NCBI RefSeq assembly: GCF_021462415.1
Contig: NZ_JAKEDS010000002.1
Coordinates: forward strand, 62,001 to 126,000
Length of the DNA: 64,000 bases
Origin: Rhodohalobacter sp. 614A
GTDB lineage: Bacteria; Bacteroidota; Rhodothermia; Balneolales; Balneolaceae
Direction of reading: 5' to 3'
Of this stretch, positions 18,134 to 25,163 are shown in pieces. The notes under the pieces are model-generated. The model ran no database searches, was not told the DNA's origin, and was given only the letters and a program-made list of their open reading frames with translations. The position numbers and the translations under genes were made by a program. Every line of letters begins with the position of its first letter. Position 1 is the first letter of the stretch.

Positions 18134-19279
18134 ATGATATCAGAAAATAAATGGTACATCAAATATACTTTTGGATTAGCCGGCCTCATGCTGACCATTT
18201 ACACGATGGTGGTAGCAAAATCGGTTTTAGTGCCGCTTCTGTTTTCGTTGTTTTTTGCAATCTTGCTTTTACCGGTAAGCGGCTGGCTTGAGCGATATAA
18301 ATTTCCGCGGGTACTCTCATCTTTTGGCGCCATCTTTTTAGGGATTATTCTTTTTTCTGGGGTTTTGTTCTTTTTCTTTACTCAAATGAATGATTTTGCC
18401 CAGGATGCCGATATGTTTGTTGAGCGCCTTCAGGAAATGCTCGCGTCGTTGAACCAATTTCTTTCTCAGTATTTTGATGTGCAAAATGTAATCCGGCTGG
18501 ATCAAATTGTTGAGACACTTTTCAATTTTGTGCGCGAAAATACAGCCTCTCTTACCCGGCAGTTAAGCAGTGCGGCTTCAACACTTACAACAATTCTGCT
18601 TGTACCGATTTTTGTGTTTTTGATTTTGCTCCTCAGAGACATCCTCAAAAATTTTCTACTGAAAGCATTTGGACAAGGGGATTCCGGACAGGAGAAAAAA
18701 GTAAAAACGATCATTTTAAATGTGAAGGCAACGGTTCAAAATTACATTACGGGCGTGTTAATCGTGATGGGAATTCTCTCTGTTCTTTATTCCATTCTTT
18801 TGACTGTGATTGGAGTTGATCACGCTATTTTCTTCGGAGTTTTTGCAGGCATGATGAACATCATTCCATTTGTCGGCCCGCTTTTGGGTTCCGTTTTACC
18901 GATTCTTTATGCACTCATTACGATGGATTCTCTTTTCTATCCTCTCATGATTTTGCTCGGTTTTTACGTCATCCAACTCTTTGAGGGGAATTTAATTACA
19001 CCGGTGATTGTAGGCAGCCAGGTGAGTATGAACGCTTTGATTACACTTTTGCTTCTTTTTGTAGGTGCCCAGGTTTGGGGCCTTGCCGGTATGATTCTTT
19101 TTATTCCGCTCGGAGCCATCGTGAAAGTGATTTGTGATGAGGTTGATCAACTGAATCCCTACGGATATGTGATGGGACGTACCACAGAAGATAAAAGTGA
19201 AGAGCGGAGTATACTGGCAAAAAAATTAAGGCAGCTTTCAGAAAAAGCATCATCTGAAAAAGACAAAAAGCCTGAATAG
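18134..19279 (+). CDS. AI-2E family transporter (PerM/TqsA-like)
   Basis: This 381-residue membrane protein has the arrangement of the AI-2E exporter family: two to three N-terminal helices, a central periplasmic region (about 80-145), and a C-terminal block with the conserved FFGVFAGMMNIIPFVGPLLGS and VGSQVSMNALITLLLLFVGAQ-type segments. Characterized relatives export autoinducer-2 or act in Na+/H+ exchange, so the substrate is open. The C-terminal tail is charged and lysine-rich. The amidohydrolase gene follows 36 bases later on the same strand. Confidence 0.9.
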   Translation: MISENKWYIKYTFGLAGLMLTIYTMVVAKSVLVPLLFSLFFAILLLPVSGWLERYKFPRVLSSFGAIFLGIILFSGVLFFFFTQMNDFAQDADMFVERLQEMLASLNQFLSQYFDVQNVIRLDQIVETLFNFVRENTASLTRQLSSAASTLTTILLVPIFVFLILLLRDILKNFLLKAFGQGDSGQEKKVKTIILNVKATVQNYITGVLIVMGILSVLYSILLTVIGVDHAIFFGVFAGMMNIIPFVGPLLGSVLPILYALITMDSLFYPLMILLGFYVIQLFEGNLITPVIVGSQVSMNALITLLLLFVGAQVWGLAGMILFIPLGAIVKVICDEVDQLNPYGYVMGRTTEDKSEERSILAKKLRQLSEKASSEKDKKPE

Positions 19280-19315
19280 TTTCACAATCCTAAATTTAAA
19301 AAATCCAAGTCTGTT

Positions 19316-20671
19316 ATGAGATCTTTCAAACGAGTTTTTCTGATGATTTGTGTGATTTTCCCTTTGTTTGCGACAACTTCTTTTGCTCAGTCACTGGTTA
19401 TTAAAAACGTTCAGGTTCTGACGATGGAGAACGATCAGGTTCGGCAGAATCAAACCATTATGATTAAGGACGGATGGATTGAATGGGTGGGACCTGATAG
19501 CGAAGCCGAATATCCCGATGATGCAACCATTGTAGAGGGTTATTTTTACGTGATGCCTGGCCTTGCCGAGATGCATGCGCATATTCCTTCACCCGACCAG
19601 GGAGAACAGGCGATGCTCAATACGCTGGTTCTCTACCTTTCCCAAGGGATGACAACCATTCGCGGAATGTTGGGAGATCCTGTTCATCTTGAGTTAAGAG
19701 CCAGGGCAGAAGAGAGTGATTTTTTAAGTCCGAGGATTTTAACATCTGGCCCTTCTTTCAATGGAAATTCGGCCACTTCTCCGGAAATCAGCCGGCAGAT
19801 GGTTCGGGATCAGGTGGATGCCGGCTATAATTTGCTAAAATTTCATCCCGGGATTACACTTGAGAACTTCAGTGCTATTACAGATGAAGCGAACAGCCTG
19901 GGTATTGAATTTTCAGGTCATATTTCAGAAGGAATTGGATTAGAACGATCCCTTGAAGCAGGGCAGGGGACTATCGATCATTTTGACAAATATCTTGAAT
20001 TTCTGGCTGACGATGCCGAAAAAGAGAATGGATCTGTAATCTATTTTGGGTACGAAGAAACGCCCCGTGCGGATATTTCACTGATTGAAAATGCCGCTCA
20101 GATGACCGAAGATGCCAGTGCATGGGTAGTGCCGACAAATACACTTTTGGAGAATGTTTTCAATCCTGAATTGTCGGTTGAAGAAATGCAGCAATGGCCG
20201 GGAATGGAATACATGTCTGAAGACTTGGTTAATGGCTGGACCAATTTTGTGAGGCAACTCAGAAACAGCGATGACTATAACGAAGAACAAGCCCGCCAAT
20301 ACCTTGATATCCGGAAAGAGCTAACGCTTTCAGTTCATGAGCATGGCAGCCGGTTGTTACTTGGCGCCGATGCTCCCCAGATTTTTAATCCCCCGGGATT
20401 TGCCGCACACCGTGAGCTGGAACTGATGGTTGAATCCGGGCTTACTCCATTCCAGGCACTTCAAACCGGAACGGTAAATGTGGGCCGATATCTTCATGAA
20501 GAAGACACCGTTGGCAAAATAGCCGCAGGATATCGCGCGGATTTAATTCTGCTTGATGTAAATCCGCTTAAATCGATTCCATTTCAGAATCATATTCAGG
20601 GAGTAATTTATCGTGGCAACTATCTGAATAGCCAAGAATTACGCACTTTGTTGAATAATTTGAGGAATTAA
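19316..20671 (+). CDS. Exported amidohydrolase-family metal-dependent hydrolase
   Basis: This 451-residue protein starts with a signal peptide ending TTSFAQ and belongs to the imidazolonepropionase/prolidase-like amidohydrolases. The metal-binding HxH is EMHAHIP (H87, H89); a lysine in LLKFHPG stands where the carboxylated lysine is expected, and further ligands are in FSGHISEG, TIDHFDK and LLGADAPQ. The C-terminal return to the small beta domain (VGKIAAGYRADLILLDVNPL) is typical. Relatives cleave cyclic amides or Xaa-Pro dipeptides in the periplasm; the substrate here is not known. Confidence 0.87.
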   Translation: MRSFKRVFLMICVIFPLFATTSFAQSLVIKNVQVLTMENDQVRQNQTIMIKDGWIEWVGPDSEAEYPDDATIVEGYFYVMPGLAEMHAHIPSPDQGEQAMLNTLVLYLSQGMTTIRGMLGDPVHLELRARAEESDFLSPRILTSGPSFNGNSATSPEISRQMVRDQVDAGYNLLKFHPGITLENFSAITDEANSLGIEFSGHISEGIGLERSLEAGQGTIDHFDKYLEFLADDAEKENGSVIYFGYEETPRADISLIENAAQMTEDASAWVVPTNTLLENVFNPELSVEEMQQWPGMEYMSEDLVNGWTNFVRQLRNSDDYNEEQARQYLDIRKELTLSVHEHGSRLLLGADAPQIFNPPGFAAHRELELMVESGLTPFQALQTGTVNVGRYLHEEDTVGKIAAGYRADLILLDVNPLKSIPFQNHIQGVIYRGNYLNSQELRTLLNNLRN

Positions 20672-20708
20672 AAGAATCTGTGAAATGAATTTGAGTCATT
20701 GCACGAGA

Positions 20709-21953
20709 TCAGGAAAAGAGAACATCAGCTCCTTTACCCTGTGCGATGAGAGATTTATAGGTTTTCAGTTCCTCCTGAATATTTTGATCTGTCAAATCAA
20801 TGGTTACTCCTTTTTCGGCAGCCAAATACGCCGCCTGAACGAGCTTTGAAACTTCAACTCCGAATTCCCAATTCAGGAAGGCATCTTTACCATTTAGAAA
20901 AGAATGAACCACATCCTGTTGCTCTGTTCCATATCCATACAAATCCGCTTCATTTGGATGGACGGGAAGAAGTCCCCTAGAAGCTGTTGATTTTTCCATT
21001 GCCAATTCAGCATCTGCCACGCCTTCAGCAGCTTCATCACCAATAAATATTTCCGAGGGAGAAATCAGAGAATTGATCTCCATGGCATAACCGGGGCCTA
21101 AAGCATCCATAGAAAGGCGGAGCCCTTGTTTATCGTACATCCAGGAATTGGTGAATTGGCCTTTTACAAGCTGGCCGGTTTCCGGGTTTTTGAATGTGAT
21201 GATGCCTGTTACAAAGTCTTCCGCAGGAGTTTCAGCATAATCGACTCCAAATTTTTCCTTCAGTTGTTTGCGATATTTTGGTTGTCCCCATTTCAAAAGA
21301 GAAGTATCACATTGCACGGCAACCGGTTCCAGAAATGTGGGTGATTTTCCATGAGGAGTGAGAATGTGTCGACAAACTGCAATGCTATGGCAGCCCATGT
21401 CCGACAATACGCCGCCTCCCTGTTGGGCTGGATTCCAGAACCAGGCGTTATGTGGCCCCGCATGTTCTTCGGTACTTCGGGCCAGTGTAAACGAACCCAT
21501 CACTTCCTGCTGTGGACGTAGTTGATCAAGGGCATTATTAACAGCTTTCATATGCAGCTGATTCTCATAATATGCCGTCAAAAGATTGGCGCCACGGGCA
21601 AGGTCTACCATTTTTTGCGCTTCAGCTACGGTTCGCCCAAGTGGTTTTTCACAGATAACGCCTTTTAATGGAGCTCCTTTTTGAACGGCATCCGCAATTT
21701 CTTCCATAATTGCCAGCCGGGTATAATTGGGTGAGTAAATAGCGATGGCATCGCAATGATTACACATTTCTGAAACAGTATTGAAAAGTTCAGGGTTTCC
21801 AAGTCCGTTTTCCTTAGCATATTTTGCCAGCTCTTCAGCTTCTCCGCGTTTGTAGATCGCCGATATTTCAATGTGGCGAACCTGCTTCATAGCAACAGCT
21901 AAAAATTTGCCAATAAATCCTGATCCTACAATTCCAATCTTCAATGCTTTCAT
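20709..21953 (-). CDS. Gfo/Idh/MocA-family NAD(P)-dependent oxidoreductase
   Basis: The N-terminal Rossmann fold shows GIVGSGFIGKF at residues 7-17 and the family lysine in CEKPLGRTV near residue 100, followed by the alpha/beta substrate domain. Members of this family oxidize or epimerize sugars, inositols and related polyols. The 414-residue length is within range. There is no signal peptide, so it is cytoplasmic. It is convergent with the amidohydrolase gene and has no sugar-related neighbours, so the substrate remains unknown. Confidence 0.88.
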   Translation of the reverse strand: MKALKIGIVGSGFIGKFLAVAMKQVRHIEISAIYKRGEAEELAKYAKENGLGNPELFNTVSEMCNHCDAIAIYSPNYTRLAIMEEIADAVQKGAPLKGVICEKPLGRTVAEAQKMVDLARGANLLTAYYENQLHMKAVNNALDQLRPQQEVMGSFTLARSTEEHAGPHNAWFWNPAQQGGGVLSDMGCHSIAVCRHILTPHGKSPTFLEPVAVQCDTSLLKWGQPKYRKQLKEKFGVDYAETPAEDFVTGIITFKNPETGQLVKGQFTNSWMYDKQGLRLSMDALGPGYAMEINSLISPSEIFIGDEAAEGVADAELAMEKSTASRGLLPVHPNEADLYGYGTEQQDVVHSFLNGKDAFLNWEFGVEVSKLVQAAYLAAEKGVTIDLTDQNIQEELKTYKSLIAQGKGADVLFS

Positions 21954-22215
21954 TTAAAAATGTACTTTGGTGTGATAATTCAATAATGATTCTGACTTTT
22001 TAACGCCGTTAATCTACACAGTATATGAGATTCAAAAAATTTAAAAAGCCAAAAATTCGAAATATTTGACCTCATTGAGAGACCAGGTAATGATTTGTTT
22101 ATCAGGATTTTATGATTAGCCGGTTTATTTTATTTGCAAATTAAAATCGAGGAATTAAATTCAGTGAGGTCTGGCAGTGGAATAAACGTCTATCTTAAAT
22201 AAAAGAAGGAGAAAT

Positions 22216-22611
22216 ATGGCAGGTATCGATAATAAATACAGTGATTTAGCGCTGTTGATTCTGCGGATTGGAGTTGGAGTCATTTTTATTGTATCAGGCT
22301 GGGGGAAGTTGACCGGTATTGAAGGTGTGCAAGGTTTTTTTGGCACTGCTGGAATACCTCTTCCAGGGATTATGGCATGGGTTGTGGCTCTTATTGAGTT
22401 TTTTGGAGGAATGATGGTTGTTTTTGGCGCCTATGCAAAAATACCGTATTTGTTATTGGCTATTATAATGCTGGTAGCAATATTTACGGTTAAAATTGAT
22501 CAGGGATTTGGAGCATCTCGATTGGAGCTAATGCTTCTATTGACATGTTTCGCTTTGTTTTTGACCGGGAGTGGCCAATATTCTATTGATTACAAGATAG
22601 CGACTCGTTAA
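22216..22611 (+). CDS. DoxX-family membrane protein
   Basis: This 131-residue protein has four hydrophobic helices and the DoxX opening LLILRIGVGVIFIVSGWGKL, followed by an amphipathic GVQGFFGTAGIPLPG segment typical of the family. DoxX proteins are small inner-membrane proteins linked to thiol and oxidative stress responses or quinone chemistry. A strong AAGAAGGAG ribosome binding site at 22203-22211 supports the ATG at 22216. It is a single gene, ending at a shared inverted repeat opposite the cupin gene. Confidence 0.85.
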   Translation: MAGIDNKYSDLALLILRIGVGVIFIVSGWGKLTGIEGVQGFFGTAGIPLPGIMAWVVALIEFFGGMMVVFGAYAKIPYLLLAIIMLVAIFTVKIDQGFGASRLELMLLLTCFALFLTGSGQYSIDYKIATR

Positions 22612-22627
22612 TTCAGCAATAAAACTT

Positions 22628-22680
22628 ATCGGATGAGTGAATCATTTTAAAATGACATGGATTACAATCACTCATCCGAT
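22628..22680. terminator. Bidirectional terminator with shared GGATGAGT arm
   Basis: A 13-bp perfect inverted repeat (ATCGGATGAGTGA at 22628-22640, TCACTCATCCGAT at 22668-22680) sits between the convergent doxX-like and cupin genes. Its core matches the arm of the repeat at 16653-16713. Confidence 0.65.
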
Positions 22681-22692
22681 CATTCGTTTCTT

Positions 22693-23148
22693 CTACTCTC
22701 CTTCAACTTCAGATAAATGTTCTGTGAGTTCCATTCCCTCTTCGCCAATATAAAACACAACCAGTCGAACAGGCTCATCGCCAACGTTTTTCCCATAATG
22801 CCATGTGTTTACAACTTCGGCAAATGCATCTCCGGTCCGAAAAATTTTAGTCTCTCCATCTTTAATAGTAACCTCAAGTTCCCCACTCATAATATAGGCA
22901 AGCGAAGCCACAGGATGACGATGAAAAGCTGTTTCAGAACCCGGCGCAAATTCTATATGCAAAGCGGTTATTTCGGCAGATTCCGTCTTCGGATATTCAA
23001 TCGGTTGATTATTCCAGGCTGTAGAGGTTTGAAGAAGTTGAGTGCTGGTTACCGGTTCGTCGGCTGTTTGTGATGTGCTTTGTTCACAGGTAACCACTAA
23101 CAAAGAAATGGCCACGATAACGGCAAATAAGAGAAGTTTTAATTTCAT
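22693..23148 (-). CDS. Cupin-domain lipoprotein
   Basis: The protein has a single cupin barrel: LHIEFAPGSETAFHRHPVASLAYIMSGELEVTI holds the first cupin motif with its metal-binding His pair and Glu/Tyr neighbours, and NTWHYGKNVGDEPVRLVVFYI is the second motif. The ATG at 23148 is chosen because it opens directly on a lipoprotein-like signal (LLFAVIVAISLLVVTC) with a possible lipid-modified Cys near residue 22. It is therefore probably periplasmic and membrane-anchored. Substrate or ligand is unknown. It is followed upstream by a PH/SHOCT protein gene on the same strand, 26 bases away, so the two may be one unit. Confidence 0.75.
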   Translation of the reverse strand: MKLKLLLFAVIVAISLLVVTCEQSTSQTADEPVTSTQLLQTSTAWNNQPIEYPKTESAEITALHIEFAPGSETAFHRHPVASLAYIMSGELEVTIKDGETKIFRTGDAFAEVVNTWHYGKNVGDEPVRLVVFYIGEEGMELTEHLSEVEGE

Positions 23149-23174
23149 GGAAAGCAAGTTAAACGGTTAGGTTT

Positions 23175-23693
23175 TCAGTCTCCCTCAAAATGCTTCTTTT
23201 CCTGATTATATTCATCATTAGTTATCAGACCTTGTTGCCATAAGCCTGTCAGGTAATCCAGTCTGTCCATACTGCCGGGATTTAACTCCGTTTTTTGGGA
23301 ATTTCTTTTCTTTTGATCCAGAATTCGTTTTCTCTGCATTTCGGCAGCTTTAAGAATCATCTTGGCTAGATCCTCAGGATTTTCAAGTCCTATAAGTTCA
23401 ACTCTTCTTGTATTGGTTTTTAATTGAAGAGTACCGATTCCAAATTTTTTATCTGTCCAGCGCTGATGGATGTCAACCTCGTTGATGTTTTCAATGTCTA
23501 CCATCTCCGTGTATGTGGGATGAACAGTTGTAATAGACCGATCCGTAATTTTATAAAATGTGCCAGAAAGCTCACTGATTTTTTTGTAAAGAATATAAAG
23601 ACCAACAAGAAGAGGAGTTAAAAGAACACCGATTACATACCACCAAAAATGGTGGCTTTTTCTCGGTTCTAAACGGATTGTTTTTTCAGTCAT
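23175..23693 (-). CDS. Membrane-anchored bacterial PH (DUF304-like) domain protein with SHOCT tail
   Basis: One or two hydrophobic segments (about 13-33, FWWYVIGVLLTPLLVGLYILY) are followed by a compact beta domain of the bacterial PH type (FYKITDRSITTVHPTYTEMVDIENINEVDI...). The last 30 residues (DRLDYLTGLWQQGLITNDEYNQEKK) match the SHOCT pattern, a short helix pair often attached to membrane or secreted proteins in bacteria. The function is unknown. It is upstream of the cupin lipoprotein gene and divergent from the ccm operon. Confidence 0.7.
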   Translation of the reverse strand: MTEKTIRLEPRKSHHFWWYVIGVLLTPLLVGLYILYKKISELSGTFYKITDRSITTVHPTYTEMVDIENINEVDIHQRWTDKKFGIGTLQLKTNTRRVELIGLENPEDLAKMILKAAEMQRKRILDQKKRNSQKTELNPGSMDRLDYLTGLWQQGLITNDEYNQEKKHFEGD

Positions 23694-23861
23694 AGGTTTA
23701 AAATAACAAATGATCGTGAACAGTCATTCAGCTTTTCAAGCGATGACATGCCGATTAATCACAAGAAAATCTTCAAAACCTTCATAATCAGTTTATAAAA
23801 AACTCGTTCATTTTTGTTATCTTTTTCAACTGTACTAAATGCAAATTGAGCCATCACGAAT

Positions 23862-24509
23862 TTGAAAATTTGGAAAATTGTAGTGTCGGTTTGGATGACG
23901 ATTGTCATTACTGCCGGCTTCCTCATTCAGATACCCGATATTCCAATTTTACAGCAGTCAGCCCGGAATCTGTTTCTGCATGTGCCCATGTGGTTTACAA
24001 TGATGGTGGCGTTTGCCATGGGGTTTTATTTCAGCATCCGTTATTTGAATGATGAACAGATGAAATGGGATCGAAAAGCGGAAACGGCTACATCGGTCGG
24101 TTTGCTTTTTGGAATTTGTGGCCTGTTTACCGGATCGCTTTGGGCACGATTTACATGGGGTGCCTGGTGGACGTTTGCCGAACCCCGAATGAATTTAGCC
24201 GCTTTGGCAATGCTGGTTTTTGTAGCTTATTTTATTTTACGGTCAGCTTTTAACGATCCGGAAAAAAAGGCGAAAATTTCAGCAGTCTATAATATTTTTG
24301 GAGTTACCACGATCCCGTTTTTATTGTATATCATCCCGAGGCAGTTACCGAGTTTACATCCCGGTGCCGAGGGAAATCCGGCATTCAGCGAAATAACCGC
24401 GCCCGAACTGAGATATATTTTTTATCCGGCCATTATCGGCTTTATAGGATTATCAATCTGGATTATGGATGTTGTTAACAGGTATAAGATTTTGCGGGAG
24501 CGCGTATAA
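23862..24509 (+). CDS. ccmC: Cytochrome c maturation protein CcmC (heme handling)
   Basis: CcmC holds heme on the periplasmic side of the inner membrane and passes it to CcmE. Six hydrophobic helices fit the family, and the two external His ligands are in LFLHVPMW (H40) and LPSLHPGAEG (H166). The tryptophan-rich loop reads WGAWWTFAEPR (about 100-109) instead of the classical WWxWD form, so the acidic residue has moved to Glu. The first usable start is a TTG at 23862, since an in-frame TGA lies just upstream; there is no clear ribosome binding site. It begins the ccmCDEF operon. No ccmA or ccmB lies next to it. Confidence 0.88.
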   Translation: MKIWKIVVSVWMTIVITAGFLIQIPDIPILQQSARNLFLHVPMWFTMMVAFAMGFYFSIRYLNDEQMKWDRKAETATSVGLLFGICGLFTGSLWARFTWGAWWTFAEPRMNLAALAMLVFVAYFILRSAFNDPEKKAKISAVYNIFGVTTIPFLLYIIPRQLPSLHPGAEGNPAFSEITAPELRYIFYPAIIGFIGLSIWIMDVVNRYKILRERV

Positions 24510-24516
24510 GCGAATC

Positions 24517-24774
24517 ATGGGAATAAATATACAAGATTCAACAAAAACCGCCGTTGATACCCTTACAACCAGTTACTCCGGTAAATGGGATGGGGTTGAA
24601 GGCATTGAACAATCGTCCGGATTTATACAAATGATGGCATCCAACGATCTTATTTTTGTAGTTTTAGGAGTGAGTTTAATTATCTGGTTTGTATTACTTT
24701 TCTACCTGATACGGGTTGACAGAAAAGTGGGCAAGCTGGAAAAATCATTGAAGGAAGAATCAGATGAAGCCTAA
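24517..24774 (+). CDS. ccmD: Small CcmD-like membrane protein
   Basis: This 85-residue protein sits in the position of ccmD between ccmC and ccmE. It has one transmembrane helix near its middle (LIFVVLGVSLIIWFVLLFYLI) followed by a charged cytoplasmic tail (RVDRKVGKLEKSLKEE), as in CcmD-type proteins that aid release of heme-loaded CcmE. The N-terminal 40 residues are longer than in E. coli CcmD. ATG at 24517 is chosen because earlier in-frame codons lie inside ccmC. Its 3' end overlaps ccmE by 11 bases. The family assignment rests mainly on context and topology. Confidence 0.68.
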   Translation: MGINIQDSTKTAVDTLTTSYSGKWDGVEGIEQSSGFIQMMASNDLIFVVLGVSLIIWFVLLFYLIRVDRKVGKLEKSLKEESDEA

Positions 24775-25159
24775 ATTAATTATCGGTATTGTTTCCATTA
24801 TTGTTTTTACATCCCTTCTGATGTACAACTTTGGAAACAGCATTAGTACATATGTAAACTTTGAAGAGGCCGAAGGCCGGTCATCTTCGCACGTGGTTGG
24901 TGTGTGGGATTCTTCACAAGATTATGGATTTTCTCGGGATACCATGCAATTCGTTTTTTATATGGAAGACCGCTCCGGAAATGTTCGAAAGGTGATCTAT
25001 CCACGACCTAAACCGAATAATTTTGAACAGGCCACCCAGCTTGTTGTCATTGGTGAGATGAAGAATGATGTATTTTATGCAAACGAAATGCTCATGAAAT
25101 GCCCTTCCAAATATAATGACGAGCCGCAGTTTGAGCAGGTGAACGCGACAGAGAGCTAA
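24764..25159 (+). CDS. ccmE: Heme chaperone CcmE, CxxxY type
   Basis: CcmE carries heme covalently from CcmC to CcmF. The protein has an N-terminal membrane anchor (about 4-21) and an OB-fold beta domain (SSHVVGVW to VVIGEMKNDVFYANEML). In place of the usual HxxxY heme-attachment motif it has C113-P-S-K-Y117, so heme would be bound through cysteine. Such CxxxY CcmEs are known from Desulfovibrio, archaea and some Gram-positive lineages (system I*). The length of 131 residues is normal. It overlaps the ccmD-like gene and ends 4 bases before ccmF. Confidence 0.88.
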   Translation: MKPKLIIGIVSIIVFTSLLMYNFGNSISTYVNFEEAEGRSSSHVVGVWDSSQDYGFSRDTMQFVFYMEDRSGNVRKVIYPRPKPNNFEQATQLVVIGEMKNDVFYANEMLMKCPSKYNDEPQFEQVNATES

Positions 25160-25163
25160 CAAC

